Origin: Tenuifilum thalassicum
GTDB lineage: Bacteria > Bacteroidota > Bacteroidia > Bacteroidales > Tenuifilaceae
Assembly: GCF_013265555.1 (NCBI RefSeq)
Contig: NZ_CP041345.1
Span: 1,100,581-1,164,580, forward strand
Reading direction: 5' to 3'
Length of the DNA: 64,000 nt
Part shown: positions 6,405 through 15,794 of the stretch, one piece after another
Layout: every line of letters begins with the position of its first letter
How positions within the stretch are numbered: the stretch's first letter is position 1
Position numbers and translations under genes: made by a program
The notes under the pieces: generated by a model
Database searches by the model: none
The model's input: only the letters and a program-made list of their open reading frames with translations
What the model was told of the DNA's origin: nothing

Positions 6405-7400
6405 ATGGCAGTATTTAAATCGCTAAACACAAACGATCCTAATGAGGGCGCAGGTAAAGAGCTACCTGTTGAAAAGGTTCGAGTACTGATTTTAGGTTCA
6501 GGGCCTGCTGGTTACACTGCAGCAATATATGCTGCTAGGGCAAACCTTAATCCAGTGCTCTACGAAGGTATTCAGCCTGGTGGTCAGTTAACCACAACTA
6601 CCGAGATTGAAAACTTCCCTGGTTATCCAAATGGAATCACTGGACCTGAAATGATGGAAGACCTTAAAAAGCAAGCCATGCGCTTCGGAACCAATGTTCG
6701 CTTTGGTATTGCTACTAAAACGGACCTTTCTAATCAGCCCTACAGAATTACAATTGATGATGAGAAAATCATTGAGACTGATGCTCTTATTATTGCTACA
6801 GGAGCAACAGCAAAGTACCTTGGCTTAGAGTCTGAGGATAAGTTTAAGGGTCAAGGTGTTTCAGCATGTGCAACCTGCGATGGGTTTTTCTACCGCGGCA
6901 AGGATGTTGCTGTAGTTGGAGGCGGCGATACCGCCTGCGAGGAGGCAACCTATCTGGCTGGCCTTTGCAACAAGGTTTACATGGTTGTTCGTAAACCTTA
7001 TCTTCGCGCCTCAAAGGCCATGCAGGAAAGAGTATTCAATACTCCTAACATCGAAATTCTTTTTGAACATGTAACTAAGGAAATTGTAGGCGATGAGAGT
7101 GGTGTTAACGGTGTTATCCTAACCAATACCAAGGAAGGAAAAGATGTTAAGGTTGATATTTCTGGCTTCTTCCTGGCAATAGGGCATCATCCAAATTCAG
7201 ATATTTTCAAACCATGGATCGAAACCGACGAGGTTGGGTACATTAAAACAGTTCCCGGAACATCTAAAACAAACCTACCAGGAGTTTTTGCCTGTGGCGA
7301 TGTTCAAGATCCTACCTATCGTCAAGCAATTACTGCTGCGGGTTCTGGTTGCAAAGCAGCAATTGATGCAGAGCGATACTTAGGAGAAAGAAATTTTTAG
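6405..7400 (+). CDS. trxB: Thioredoxin-disulfide reductase
   Basis: This 331-residue flavoprotein passes electrons from NADPH through FAD to thioredoxin in the cytoplasm. It shows the FAD-binding GSGPAG loop at 31-36, the redox pair C155-A-T-C158 followed by D-G, the NADPH loop G-G-G-D-T-A near 173-178, and the C-terminal F-A-C-G-D-V-Q-D FAD motif. The N-terminus is about 20 residues longer than in E. coli TrxB. It stands alone between two terminators and has its own promoter. Confidence 0.95.
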   Translation: MAVFKSLNTNDPNEGAGKELPVEKVRVLILGSGPAGYTAAIYAARANLNPVLYEGIQPGGQLTTTTEIENFPGYPNGITGPEMMEDLKKQAMRFGTNVRFGIATKTDLSNQPYRITIDDEKIIETDALIIATGATAKYLGLESEDKFKGQGVSACATCDGFFYRGKDVAVVGGGDTACEEATYLAGLCNKVYMVVRKPYLRASKAMQERVFNTPNIEILFEHVTKEIVGDESGVNGVILTNTKEGKDVKVDISGFFLAIGHHPNSDIFKPWIETDEVGYIKTVPGTSKTNLPGVFACGDVQDPTYRQAITAAGSGCKAAIDAERYLGERNF

Positions 7401-7422
7401 ATTATGAGCTTGATATAAAATA

Positions 7423-7450
7423 AAGAGGCTGCCATTTTTGACAGCCTCTT
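7423..7450. terminator. Bidirectional terminator between trxB and spt
   Basis: AAGAGGCTG (7423-7431) pairs with CAGCCTCTT (7442-7450) around a 10-nt loop. It has A-rich and T-rich flanks usable by both converging genes. Confidence 0.8.
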
Positions 7451-7473
7451 ATCTTTTATAGTGTAATTAAAGA

Positions 7474-8712
7474 TTAGATCTGTGCAATTTTCTCTTTATC
7501 GTATTTTCCTGCTAAAAGTTTTTCCCTAACAGCAGCAAATGCCTTTATTGTCTCCTCAACATCGTCAAGAGTGTGAACTGCAGTTGGGATAAGGCGTAGC
7601 AGAATTTGACCTTTAGGAATAACAGGATAAACAACCATTGAACAGAAAATGTTATAGTTTTCGCGTAGGTCATAAACCAGGTTTGCTGCCTCAGGGATAC
7701 CACCTTTCATGTAAACTGGAGTAACAGGTGATTCTGTTTTGCCAATATCAAATCCCATTTCTTTTAAACCTGATTGTAGAGCATTTACTACCTTCCAAAG
7801 GTTTTCTTTAAGATCAGGTTGAGTTTGTAATAGTTCAAGACGCTTTAGAGCACCAATCACCATTGGCATAGGCAGCGATTTTGCAAAAATTTGTGAACGC
7901 ATATTGTAAGCTAGGTATCTAACTACCTTTTCATTTGAAGCAACAAAACCGCCTATTCCAGCCATACTCTTAGCAAAGGTGGCAAAGTAGATATCTATCT
8001 CGTCCATAACACCGAAGTGCTCAGGTGTACCTGCTCCAGTTTTACCCATTGTCCCAAAGCCGTGAGCATCGTCAACAAGAATGCGGAAGTTGAACTCCTT
8101 TTTCATGTCAACAATGGCTTTTAGGTTGCCTAAATCGCCTGCCATGCCGAATACCCCTTCGGTGATAAGTAAAATGCCGCCACCTGTTTTTTCAGCTGTT
8201 TTTGTAGCATGCTGTAACATTTTACGGCAACTATCCATATCGTTGTGCTGGAAAACAAAACGCTTACCCGGAAATAAACGCAAACCGTCAATAATACATG
8301 CATGCGATTCTGAATCGTATACAACTACGTCGTTGCGGCTTAGCATGGTGTCAATAATCGATAGCATGCCCTGGTAACCATAGTTTAGAAGGTAAGCCGC
8401 CTCTTTACCAACAAATTTGGCAAGCTTTTGCTCCAGCTCCTCGTGCTTGCTAGTCTGACCGCTCATCATCCTTGCTCCCATTGGATATGCCATCCCATAC
8501 TGTGCAGCTGCTTCGGCATCAGCTTTTCGAACTTCAGGATGATTTGCTAGTCCTAGGTAGTTGTTTAAACTCCATGTCAAAACCTCTTTGCCGCGGAATT
8601 TCATCCGTGGTTTAATTTCGCCTTCGAGTTTAGGAAATGAAAAATAGCCATGGCTATACTCCTGCCATTGGCCTATCGGGCCCATGTTGTTAATTTTGTC
8701 AAAAATATCCAC
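7474..8712 (-). CDS. spt: Serine palmitoyltransferase-type alpha-oxoamine synthase
   Basis: This 412-residue PLP enzyme of the AOS family joins an acyl-CoA to an amino acid. The sequence has N-N-Y-L-G-L (51-55), His137 that stacks on PLP, D214-D-A-H217, and the PLP lysine in T-F-A-K248. It strongly resembles the Bacteroidota branch annotated as serine palmitoyltransferase, the first step of sphingolipid synthesis (3-ketosphinganine), rather than BioF or Kbl. There is no adjacent threonine dehydrogenase gene (expected for Kbl) and no biotin gene (expected for BioF). Substrate choice is therefore an inference from family resemblance and context. It converges on trxB. Confidence 0.75.
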   Translation of the reverse strand: MDIFDKINNMGPIGQWQEYSHGYFSFPKLEGEIKPRMKFRGKEVLTWSLNNYLGLANHPEVRKADAEAAAQYGMAYPMGARMMSGQTSKHEELEQKLAKFVGKEAAYLLNYGYQGMLSIIDTMLSRNDVVVYDSESHACIIDGLRLFPGKRFVFQHNDMDSCRKMLQHATKTAEKTGGGILLITEGVFGMAGDLGNLKAIVDMKKEFNFRILVDDAHGFGTMGKTGAGTPEHFGVMDEIDIYFATFAKSMAGIGGFVASNEKVVRYLAYNMRSQIFAKSLPMPMVIGALKRLELLQTQPDLKENLWKVVNALQSGLKEMGFDIGKTESPVTPVYMKGGIPEAANLVYDLRENYNIFCSMVVYPVIPKGQILLRLIPTAVHTLDDVEETIKAFAAVREKLLAGKYDKEKIAQI

Positions 8713-8759
8713 TTTTATAAAGTTTTTGTTAATAAATTTGTATTTGTCAAAATTGACAG

Positions 8760-8767
8760 CAAATCTA
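8760..8767 (-). promoter_or_regulatory. -7 element of spt promoter
   Basis: The minus strand reads TAGATTTG, a match to TAnnTTTG, 48 nt upstream of the spt ATG. Confidence 0.4.
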
Positions 8768-8925
8768 TATTAAATTTAGATTAATTGCATTTTATTAAAG
8801 GAAAAATTATTAACTACAAGTTCTAAGTATAAGATAATCAGATGTTAATGGTGCTTTTAATGTGATAGGTTTGTTTTTTTTAACTTAAAGAGTATAAAAC
8901 TGTTACAATTAATCAAGATTTTCAA

Positions 8926-8933
8926 TAAATTTG
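8926..8933 (+). promoter_or_regulatory. -7 element of bamD operon promoter
   Basis: TAAATTTG lies 35 nt before the bamD ATG and is the only good promoter match ahead of the five-gene bamD-recN run. Confidence 0.5.
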
Positions 8934-8967
8934 CCTGCTTAAATGATGCTTTAAAAAATTAGTATTT

Positions 8968-9789
8968 ATGAGACTTCAAGGCCTTTTGCATTTAAAAAAA
9001 CCGCTAATTATTGCGATTCCTGTTCTAATTGTATTTTTGTTTTCCTGCAGCGGATTTGAAAAAATACTAAAGAGCGACGACTACGAGTACAAGTACAAGA
9101 TGGCCTTAGAGTACTATAAAAAGAAGGATCATTATAGGTATGTAACTTTACTTGAGCAGCTGCAAAATGTATATCGAGGAACCTTTAGAGCCGATACCAT
9201 TGAGTTCTATTTAGCTATGGGCTACTTTAATCAGGGCGATTACTTGCTTGCCGGGCATCAGTTTGATATGTTTAGGAAGAATTATAAACGCAGTGCCTTT
9301 ACTGAGGATGCTGAGTTCATGTATGCTTACTGCTACTATAAATCGTCACCCCGGCCAGAGCTAGACCAAACAAATACATATGCCGCCATAGAAGCTTTTA
9401 CTGAGTATATCAATAGGTACCCTAATACAAAGCGTAAAACCGAAGTAAATAAGATAATGAATGAGCTTAAGGATAAGCTCGTGGAAAAGTCCTATTTAAG
9501 CTCCATGCTTTACTATAAGATTGGCGATTATAAAGCTGCAATTGTTGCAATTCGAAATAGTATAAACGATTATCCTCAAAGTAAGTATCGCGAAGAACTT
9601 ATGTTTCACCTATTAAAAGCATCGTACTTGCTTGCCGACAATAGTGTTGAGAGTAAGCGCCGAGAGCGTTTCCAAAATACTTTGGATGAGTACTACTCTT
9701 TTATTAGCGAATTTCCAGAATCGAAATATATCGATGAGGCTAAAAAGATGTATGAAGCCTCAATGAAAGTTTTGCAAAACGTAAATTAA
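8968..9789 (+). CDS. bamD: Outer-membrane protein assembly factor BamD
   Basis: This 273-residue lipoprotein belongs to the BAM complex that inserts beta-barrels into the outer membrane. A signal peptide (hydrophobic residues ~12-26) ends in F-L-F-S-C-S, the lipidation site. The rest is a chain of TPR-like helices with recurring A-x-x-x-Y and F-x-x-x-Y-P motifs. It opens the conserved Bacteroidota block bamD-rpoZ-coaBC-porD-recN, which supports the assignment over other TPR lipoproteins. Confidence 0.9.
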   Translation: MRLQGLLHLKKPLIIAIPVLIVFLFSCSGFEKILKSDDYEYKYKMALEYYKKKDHYRYVTLLEQLQNVYRGTFRADTIEFYLAMGYFNQGDYLLAGHQFDMFRKNYKRSAFTEDAEFMYAYCYYKSSPRPELDQTNTYAAIEAFTEYINRYPNTKRKTEVNKIMNELKDKLVEKSYLSSMLYYKIGDYKAAIVAIRNSINDYPQSKYREELMFHLLKASYLLADNSVESKRRERFQNTLDEYYSFISEFPESKYIDEAKKMYEASMKVLQNVN

Positions 9790-9798
9790 TATATAGCT

Positions 9799-10137
9799 AT
9801 GGACATTAAGAAAATCAATGCACCAACTAACACTGTAACCAGAGATTTAGACAAGTTAGATAAGGATACTGGTAACATTTACCAGACTGTCCGAATTATA
9901 GCTAAAAGAGCAAATAAGCTAAGCGTTGATATTAAGCAGGAACTCAACAGAAAGCTTGAAGAGTTTGCTTACTATACCGATAATTTGGAAGAAGTTTTTG
10001 AGAATAGAGAACAAATTGAGATTTCTAAGTTCTATGAGCGTCTTCCAAAACCAACCTTAATAGCTGCCCAAGAGTTCCTTGATGGAAAGCTGCATTACGA
10101 ATTTAAAGAGGAACAAACCGAGGAAAGTGAGGCTTAA
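9799..10137 (+). CDS. rpoZ: DNA-directed RNA polymerase omega subunit (Bacteroidota type)
   Basis: The 112-residue protein has the omega-family core (I-Y-Q-T-V-R-I-I-A-K-R-A-N-K-L) at about 28-42, which contacts the beta' C-terminus and aids polymerase assembly. The acidic C-terminal tail (E-E-Q-T-E-E-S-E-A) is lineage typical. It starts 9 nt after bamD, and its last codons overlap the GTG start of coaBC by 11 nt, pointing to translational coupling. Confidence 0.85.
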   Translation: MDIKKINAPTNTVTRDLDKLDKDTGNIYQTVRIIAKRANKLSVDIKQELNRKLEEFAYYTDNLEEVFENREQIEISKFYERLPKPTLIAAQEFLDGKLHYEFKEEQTEESEA

Positions 10138-11335
10138 AGACAAACATATTCTCATTGGTGTAACCGGGAGTATTGCAGCCTACAAGGCTGCATCACTTAT
10201 CCGGTTACTTGTTAAAGAGGGGGCAGAGGTAAAGGTGATAATGACTCCTTTAGCCAAAGAGTTTATCACCCCTTTAACCCTTGCAACCCTTTCCAAGAAC
10301 CCTATTCTTGTAGACTTTTTTAATCCAGAGAATGGCGATTGGAATAGCCACGTCGATTTAGGTCTTTGGTCCGATTTGTATTTGATTGCTCCTGCTTCAG
10401 CTAATACTATCGCTAAAATGGCTACTGGTGTAGCCGATAACCTTTTGCTCACTACTTATCTATCGGCAAAATGTCCTGTTATGGTGGCTCCAGCTATGGA
10501 TCTGGATATGTACAGCCATCCTATTACACAGCAAAACATTAGCACATTACAGAATCGAGGGAATATTATCATTGAGGCCGCAACCGGTGAATTGGCAAGT
10601 GGCCTTAGTGGTAAAGGAAGAATGGAGGAGCCCGAAAAAATTCTTGAACAGGTTGTTTCTTTTTTTTTAACCAGTGATAGGTTTAAGGGCCAAAAGATAC
10701 TTGTAACTTCGGGACCAACATTTGAACATATCGATCCCGTTCGATATATTGGCAACCATTCTAGCGGAAAGATGGGGAATGCAATAGCCCTTGAGTTTGC
10801 AAAGCAAGGCGCCATTGTTGAACTTGTGTCGGGACCTGTAGCTAAATACCCTGTTCATCCTAACATTAACTTACACAAGGTTACATCTGCTCAGCAAATG
10901 TTTAATGAGGCAAGTAGGTTATTTCCTGATGTCAACATTGCTGTATTGGCAGCTGCAGTAGCCGATTTTACTATCGAAAATTTCTCCGATACTAAAATTA
11001 AACGAAAGGATCAGGAGTTAACCATAAAGCTTAAACCCACTAAAGATATTGCTGCACACCTAGGCAAAGAAAAAAAGGTAAATCAGCTATTAGTAGGTTT
11101 TGCTCTAGAAACAAACGATGAGCTTGAGAATGCAAAATCGAAGCTAGAGCGAAAAAACCTAGATTTGATAGTACTAAACTCCATGAGCGACCTAGGCGCT
11201 GGTTTTGGACATGACACCAATAAGGTTACTTTTATTAACCGCCATGGGGAGGTTAAACCATTTAGCCTTAAAAGTAAGGAAGCAGTTGCTGCTGATATAG
11301 TTGAAGAGGTTTTCCAAATGTTATCCCAGAAATAA
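10127..11335 (+). CDS. coaBC: Bifunctional phosphopantothenoylcysteine decarboxylase/phosphopantothenate-cysteine ligase
   Basis: This 402-residue enzyme makes 4'-phosphopantetheine for coenzyme A. The N-terminal CoaC flavodoxin-like domain (1-~180) has G-S-I-A-A-Y-K and the catalytic His75. The C-terminal CoaB domain has S-G-P-T...D-P-V-R-Y-I and K-I-K-R-K. GTG 10127 was chosen because the family N-terminus (KHILIGVTGS) follows and residue numbers then match E. coli Dfp; upstream ATGs lie deep inside rpoZ. Two usual CoaC residues differ: Asp125 in P-A-M-D replaces Asn, and Ser158 in L-A-S-G replaces the proton-donating Cys. I believe these are shared by relatives, so the gene is probably functional. 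Confidence 0.92.
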   Translation: MRLKDKHILIGVTGSIAAYKAASLIRLLVKEGAEVKVIMTPLAKEFITPLTLATLSKNPILVDFFNPENGDWNSHVDLGLWSDLYLIAPASANTIAKMATGVADNLLLTTYLSAKCPVMVAPAMDLDMYSHPITQQNISTLQNRGNIIIEAATGELASGLSGKGRMEEPEKILEQVVSFFLTSDRFKGQKILVTSGPTFEHIDPVRYIGNHSSGKMGNAIALEFAKQGAIVELVSGPVAKYPVHPNINLHKVTSAQQMFNEASRLFPDVNIAVLAAAVADFTIENFSDTKIKRKDQELTIKLKPTKDIAAHLGKEKKVNQLLVGFALETNDELENAKSKLERKNLDLIVLNSMSDLGAGFGHDTNKVTFINRHGEVKPFSLKSKEAVAADIVEEVFQMLSQK

Positions 11336-11343
11336 TATGCAAC

Positions 11344-12255
11344 ATGAAACGAATAGGTTTACTAGTCCTTCTTTTCATCCCTTTAATAGCTTTTTCTCAG
11401 GAGTTACGATGCAACGTATCAGTTAACTCACAGCGCATTCAGGGTACTAACCGTATTCTTTTTCAGAACATGCAAACGGCAATCTATGAGTTTATGAATA
11501 ACACTACGTGGACAAACCACGTGTATAGTTTCGATGAACGCATAGAGTGTAGCATAATGCTAAATATTACTGAGCAAATAGGTTCCGATGAGTTTAAGGG
11601 TACCATTCAGGTTCAATCGCGCCGTCCTGTTTTTAACACATCGTACAATACTACGATGCTTAATTTCCAAGATAATAACCTTCATTTTCGCTTTCGTGAG
11701 TATGAAAAGATTGAGTTCTCTGAATCAACCCACCTAAATAATCTCTCATCAATTTTAGCCTTTTATGCTTATGTGATAATTGGCCTCGATTATGACTCGT
11801 TTTCCCTTTTGGGTGGAACGGAATACTTTCAAAAGGCTGAACGCATTGTTTCTAATGCCCAAAATGCTGTGGAACGTGGTTGGAAGGCCTATGAGGGTAA
11901 CCGGAAGAATCGATATTGGTTGATTGAGAATCTGCTTAATCCTAAATATAAACCCCTAAGAGAAGCAATATATAAATACCATAGGTTAGGACTTGATGTG
12001 ATGAGCGAAAAAACTGCTGAGGGAAGGGCTGAAATTGCTGAATCGTTAGTTTTACTTCAGCGCGTCTATAGGGAGAAGCCCGATCCTTACCTGTTTGCCC
12101 TTCAACTTTTTTTTGATGCCAAGTCCGATGAGCTGGTTAACATTTTTTCCGAATCGTTTCCAACCGAAAAGGCTAGGGTGGTTAATATTCTAACCGAAAT
12201 TGACAACGCAAATGCAAGCAAGTATAAGAAGATAATTGAACAACAAAATAACTAG
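11344..12255 (+). CDS. porD: Type IX secretion system protein PorD (DUF4835)
   Basis: The 303-residue exported protein has an N-terminal signal (M-K-R-I-G-L-L-V...A-F-S-Q) and the conserved DUF4835 sequence, including the paired-strand region near 30-60 and the F-Y-A-Y-V-I-I-G-L-D-Y-D-S-F segment near 140-153. The family includes PorD, linked to type IX secretion in Porphyromonas. It starts 9 nt after coaBC, in the conserved position just before recN. Its exact role in the secretion machine is not known. Confidence 0.82.
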   Translation: MKRIGLLVLLFIPLIAFSQELRCNVSVNSQRIQGTNRILFQNMQTAIYEFMNNTTWTNHVYSFDERIECSIMLNITEQIGSDEFKGTIQVQSRRPVFNTSYNTTMLNFQDNNLHFRFREYEKIEFSESTHLNNLSSILAFYAYVIIGLDYDSFSLLGGTEYFQKAERIVSNAQNAVERGWKAYEGNRKNRYWLIENLLNPKYKPLREAIYKYHRLGLDVMSEKTAEGRAEIAESLVLLQRVYREKPDPYLFALQLFFDAKSDELVNIFSESFPTEKARVVNILTEIDNANASKYKKIIEQQNN

Positions 12256-12266
12256 AGGTTAAAGGC

Positions 12267-13937
12267 ATGATTCGGAGGTTATACATACAGAACTATGCCA
12301 TAATTGATGAGCTTGAAATAGAATTCAAGAAAGGTCTTAATATAATTACCGGAGAAACAGGGGCAGGTAAATCGATACTCCTTGGTGCACTATCTTTAAT
12401 ACAAGGTCAACGTGCAGATACTTTCGTTCTAAAAAGCGAAGGCAAGTCTTGTATTGTTGAGGCCGAATTCGATATCTCTAGCTATAACCTTCAAAGTTTT
12501 TTTAATCAGTACGACATCGATTATGATGATCTGACTATTGTTCGTAGGCAGATTAACAGTAATGGGAAATCTAGGGCATTTATAAACGAGATTCCAGTAA
12601 ATCTTAATCAGCTCAAGGAGTTGGCTAATCGGTTGATTGACATACATTCACAGCATCAGAATCTTTTATTAGGAAATGCTCTTTTCCAGCTAAACGTACT
12701 TGATGCCCTTGCTGTTTCCGAAGATGATTTGGCCGATTACAGCAAAGTTTACAATAACTATAAACGGTTAAAGCAGGAGCTAAACCAACTTGAAGCAAAA
12801 GCAGAATCTGCCAAACAGGAATTCGATTATCTCTCATATCAACTAAATGAGCTAAAAGCTGCTAATTTAAAGGAGAATGAGTTAGATGAGCTGGAGCAGC
12901 TCCAGAATGAACTTAATCATGCTGCTGATATTAAATCGGCTTTAGAATTTGCATATGCATCTCTTAATGCCGACGAGCTCTCTATTCTTCCAAAGCTTAA
13001 GGAAATAGAATTGCAGCTTAAAAAAATTGAGCCCTACTACGGTTCAATTACTGAGCACGTTCAAAGGCTTGAAAGTGCAAGACTTGAAATTAAAGATATA
13101 TCTGACGAGCTAGATTTTTTGAACGCTAGGGTAGAAGTGAATGATGATGAGTTAGAACGAGTAACTCAACGAATCGATACAATTTATGCACTCCTAAACA
13201 AGCACCGATTATCAGAGTATAATGAACTTCTTGACCTGAAAGATAAGCTGGAGAAACAGGTATCGGAAATTGAAAATATTGATTTTAGCCTTGATGAAAA
13301 GCGTAAAGCGCTTAAACAGGTTGAGGATATTCTTTCGGCTAAATCCGATGCGTTATCGAAAAACAGAAAGCAAACAGTTCCTAAAGTTGAAAAACATGTA
13401 TCGGAGCTACTTCAAACGCTCGGAATTAAGCATGCAGTTTTCAAAATAAGTATAGATAAAGTAGATGAGTTTCAACCATGGGGTAGAGATAAAGTAGTTT
13501 TCTATTTTTCGGCAAACAAGCAGGTAGCACCTCAAGAACTTTCAAAAGTGGCTTCTGGCGGTGAGCTTTCAAGATTGATGCTTGCCCTTAAATCATTGCT
13601 GGTTAAATCTTCTGGATTACCCACTGTTATATTCGATGAAATCGATACAGGTGTTTCGGGCGAAATAGCCCATAGAATGGGAGAGATTATTTATTCCCTA
13701 TCAAAAGGAATGCAGGTAATAAATATAACTCACCTTCCGCAGATTGCTGCAAAAGGCACTACCCACTTTTTGGTTTACAAACGCATTACCGATCATCAAA
13801 GCTTAACTGAAATTAAACTCCTTTCACCTGAAGAAAGGGTTAATGAAATAGCCAAAATGTTAAGTGGGGAAAAGGTAACCGATGCAGCTTTACAAGCAGC
13901 CAAGGACCTTTTAAGTTCAAACGTTAGCTCAAACTAA
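12267..13937 (+). CDS. recN: DNA repair ATPase RecN
   Basis: This 556-residue SMC-like protein acts in double-strand-break repair. Walker A GETGAGKS lies near 28-35, two long coiled-coil arms fill about 150-380, and the C-terminal half carries the ABC signature S-G-G-E-L-S-R-L and Walker B V-I-F-D-E-I-D-T-G. Length is normal. It starts 12 nt after porD and ends the operon. Confidence 0.95.
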   Translation: MIRRLYIQNYAIIDELEIEFKKGLNIITGETGAGKSILLGALSLIQGQRADTFVLKSEGKSCIVEAEFDISSYNLQSFFNQYDIDYDDLTIVRRQINSNGKSRAFINEIPVNLNQLKELANRLIDIHSQHQNLLLGNALFQLNVLDALAVSEDDLADYSKVYNNYKRLKQELNQLEAKAESAKQEFDYLSYQLNELKAANLKENELDELEQLQNELNHAADIKSALEFAYASLNADELSILPKLKEIELQLKKIEPYYGSITEHVQRLESARLEIKDISDELDFLNARVEVNDDELERVTQRIDTIYALLNKHRLSEYNELLDLKDKLEKQVSEIENIDFSLDEKRKALKQVEDILSAKSDALSKNRKQTVPKVEKHVSELLQTLGIKHAVFKISIDKVDEFQPWGRDKVVFYFSANKQVAPQELSKVASGGELSRLMLALKSLLVKSSGLPTVIFDEIDTGVSGEIAHRMGEIIYSLSKGMQVINITHLPQIAAKGTTHFLVYKRITDHQSLTEIKLLSPEERVNEIAKMLSGEKVTDAALQAAKDLLSSNVSSN

Positions 13938-13963
13938 TCGAACACTTTTTCATTTTCTTTGTT

Positions 13964-13971
13964 TATCTTTG
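13964..13971 (+). promoter_or_regulatory. -7 element of fabI promoter
   Basis: TATCTTTG, a perfect TAnnTTTG, lies 24 nt before the fabI ATG at 13995. The leader would be only about 17 nt. It shows that the in-frame start at 13959 is upstream of the likely transcript start. Confidence 0.55.
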
Positions 13972-13994
13972 TTAGTTTAATTAAACGATGTATT

Positions 13995-14834
13995 ATGGCT
14001 TACAATTTACTAAAAGGTAAAAAGGGACTTATTTTTGGTGCCCTAAATGAAAAATCAATTGCGTGGCAGGTGGCAGAGCGCGCATATGAGGAGGGCGCTG
14101 AGGTTGTACTATCAAACACATCTGTGGCTTTAAGGTTTGGGACTGTTAATGAGCTTGCAGAACGTATTAACTCAATTGTTATTCCCGCCGATGCTACTAA
14201 TATTCAAGACTTAGAGAATCTGATAGACAAAACCATGGAGCGATTTGGTGGTAAAATCGATTTTATTTTACACTCCATCGGGATGTCGCCTAATGTTAGA
14301 AAAGGTAGAACATACGACGACCTGGATTACGATTTTTTCCATAAAACGCTCGATATTTCAGCTATTTCGTTTCATAAGGTTTTGCAAACCTGTTGGAAGA
14401 AAGATGCTATAACTCATGGTGGATCAGTAGTGGCTCTTTCTTATATCGCAGCACAACGTACCCTTTATGGTTATAACGATATGGCCGATGCAAAAGCACT
14501 CCTGGAATCTATTGCTCGTAGCTTTGGTTATATTTATGGCCGTGAACGTGGTGTGAGAATCAATACAGTTTCGCAATCTCCAACAGAAACTACCGCTGGC
14601 GGTGGCGTTATGGGGTTTGATGCACTGCTTGATTTCTCTAATCGCATGTCGCCCCTCGGAAATGCCAGTGCGCTCGATTGTGCAGACTTCTGCATCACAT
14701 TATTTAGCGATTTAACCCGTAAAATTACCATGCAAAACATTTATAACGATGGTGGTTTTTCTAGCATGGGTATGAGTAATAGGGCAATGGCTGTTTATAA
14801 CCGTAATCTAGAAGAATGCAAGGACTGTAAGTAG
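13995..14834 (+). CDS. fabI: Enoyl-[acyl-carrier-protein] reductase (NADH)
   Basis: The 279-residue short-chain dehydrogenase performs the last reduction in each fatty-acid elongation round. It has the FabI-type cofactor loop (L-I-F-G-A-L-N-E-K-S-I-A-W near 12-24) and the catalytic Tyr-x6-Lys (Y-N-D-M-A-D-A-K) near 155-162. The N-terminus was set at M-A-Y-N-L-L-K-G-K-K-G because the family begins there and the promoter overlaps any earlier start. Confidence 0.93.
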   Translation: MAYNLLKGKKGLIFGALNEKSIAWQVAERAYEEGAEVVLSNTSVALRFGTVNELAERINSIVIPADATNIQDLENLIDKTMERFGGKIDFILHSIGMSPNVRKGRTYDDLDYDFFHKTLDISAISFHKVLQTCWKKDAITHGGSVVALSYIAAQRTLYGYNDMADAKALLESIARSFGYIYGRERGVRINTVSQSPTETTAGGGVMGFDALLDFSNRMSPLGNASALDCADFCITLFSDLTRKITMQNIYNDGGFSSMGMSNRAMAVYNRNLEECKDCK

Positions 14835-14852
14835 TGTTTACCAAAAATTAAT

Positions 14853-14881
14853 AAAAAAGCCCGCAGAAAGCGGGCTTTTTT
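14853..14881. terminator. Bidirectional terminator between fabI and rpoD
   Basis: AAAAAAGCCCGC (14853-14864) and GCGGGCTTTTTT (14870-14881) form a perfect 12-bp stem with a 5-nt loop. It serves both converging genes. Confidence 0.93.
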
Positions 14882-14882
14882 A

Positions 14883-15743
14883 TTATCCTAAGTATGATTT
14901 TAAAAGTTTGCTTCTTGAGGTATGTCTTAATCTTCGTATGGCTTTTTCTTTTATTTGGCGAACACGCTCACGTGTTAGCCCAAACTTTTCACCAATCTCT
15001 TCAAGAGTCATTTCTTGACAACCAATTCCGAAGAATAGCTTTACAATGTCACGCTCTCTCTCGGTTAGCGTAGCCAATGCACGTTCAATTTCCTTGCTTA
15101 GCGATTCGTTTATTAGGCCACGATCGGCGCTAGGTGAATCGTTGTTTACAAGTACATCGAGCAGGCTATTATCTTCACCATCAACAAAAGGAGCATCAAC
15201 CGATACATGGCGTCCACTAACGCGTAGTGTGTCATTAACTTTCTCCTTAGGAAGTTCAAGTAGGTCGGCAAGCTCTTCGGGGGATGGGGTGCGTTCAAAT
15301 TGCTGTTCAAATTTAGAAAAGGCCTTGTTTATTTTATTCAATGAACCAACCTGGTTTAGAGGTAAGCGGACAATACGAGATTGTTCAGCTAGTGCCTGTA
15401 GGATTGATTGGCGAATCCACCAAACGGCATAGGAAATAAACTTGAACCCCCTTGTTTCATCAAACTTTTCTGCAGCCTTAATAAGTCCAAGATTACCCTC
15501 ATTGATAAGGTCGGGAAGACTAAGACCTTGATTTTGGTACTGCTTTGCAACAGAAACAACAAACCTAAGGTTTGCACGTGTGAGTTTTTCAAGCGCAGCC
15601 TGATCACCCTTGCGGATTCGCTGGGCTAATTCAACCTCCTCCTCAACTGTAATGAGGTCTTCCTTTCCTATTTCTTGTAAATACTTATCGAGCGAAGCGC
15701 TCTCTCTGTTTGTGATTGATTTTGTGATCTTTAGCTGTCTCAT
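14883..15743 (-). CDS. rpoD: Primary RNA polymerase sigma factor (short Bacteroidota RpoD)
   Basis: At 286 residues this is the compact group-1 sigma factor of Bacteroidota, lacking the long region 1.1 and non-conserved insert of E. coli sigma-70. Region 2 is clear ([12 protein letters not shown], then [14 protein letters not shown] and Y-A-V-W-W-I-R-Q). Region 4 ends in a helix-turn-helix ([13 protein letters not shown]). It would recognise the TAnnTTTG promoters seen across this window. It stands alone with its own promoter. Confidence 0.95.
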   Translation of the reverse strand: MRQLKITKSITNRESASLDKYLQEIGKEDLITVEEEVELAQRIRKGDQAALEKLTRANLRFVVSVAKQYQNQGLSLPDLINEGNLGLIKAAEKFDETRGFKFISYAVWWIRQSILQALAEQSRIVRLPLNQVGSLNKINKAFSKFEQQFERTPSPEELADLLELPKEKVNDTLRVSGRHVSVDAPFVDGEDNSLLDVLVNNDSPSADRGLINESLSKEIERALATLTERERDIVKLFFGIGCQEMTLEEIGEKFGLTRERVRQIKEKAIRRLRHTSRSKLLKSYLG

Positions 15744-15763
15744 TCAACCCTTTTTATTTTATG

Positions 15764-15794
15764 CAAAAATACGGTAAATGCTTATGAAATTCAA
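15764..15794 (-). promoter_or_regulatory. Promoter of rpoD
   Basis: Read on the minus strand, TTG (15794-15792), a 20-nt spacer and TATTTTTG (15771-15764) match the Bacteroidota -33/-7 pattern. The rpoD ATG is 20 nt beyond the box. Confidence 0.65.
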
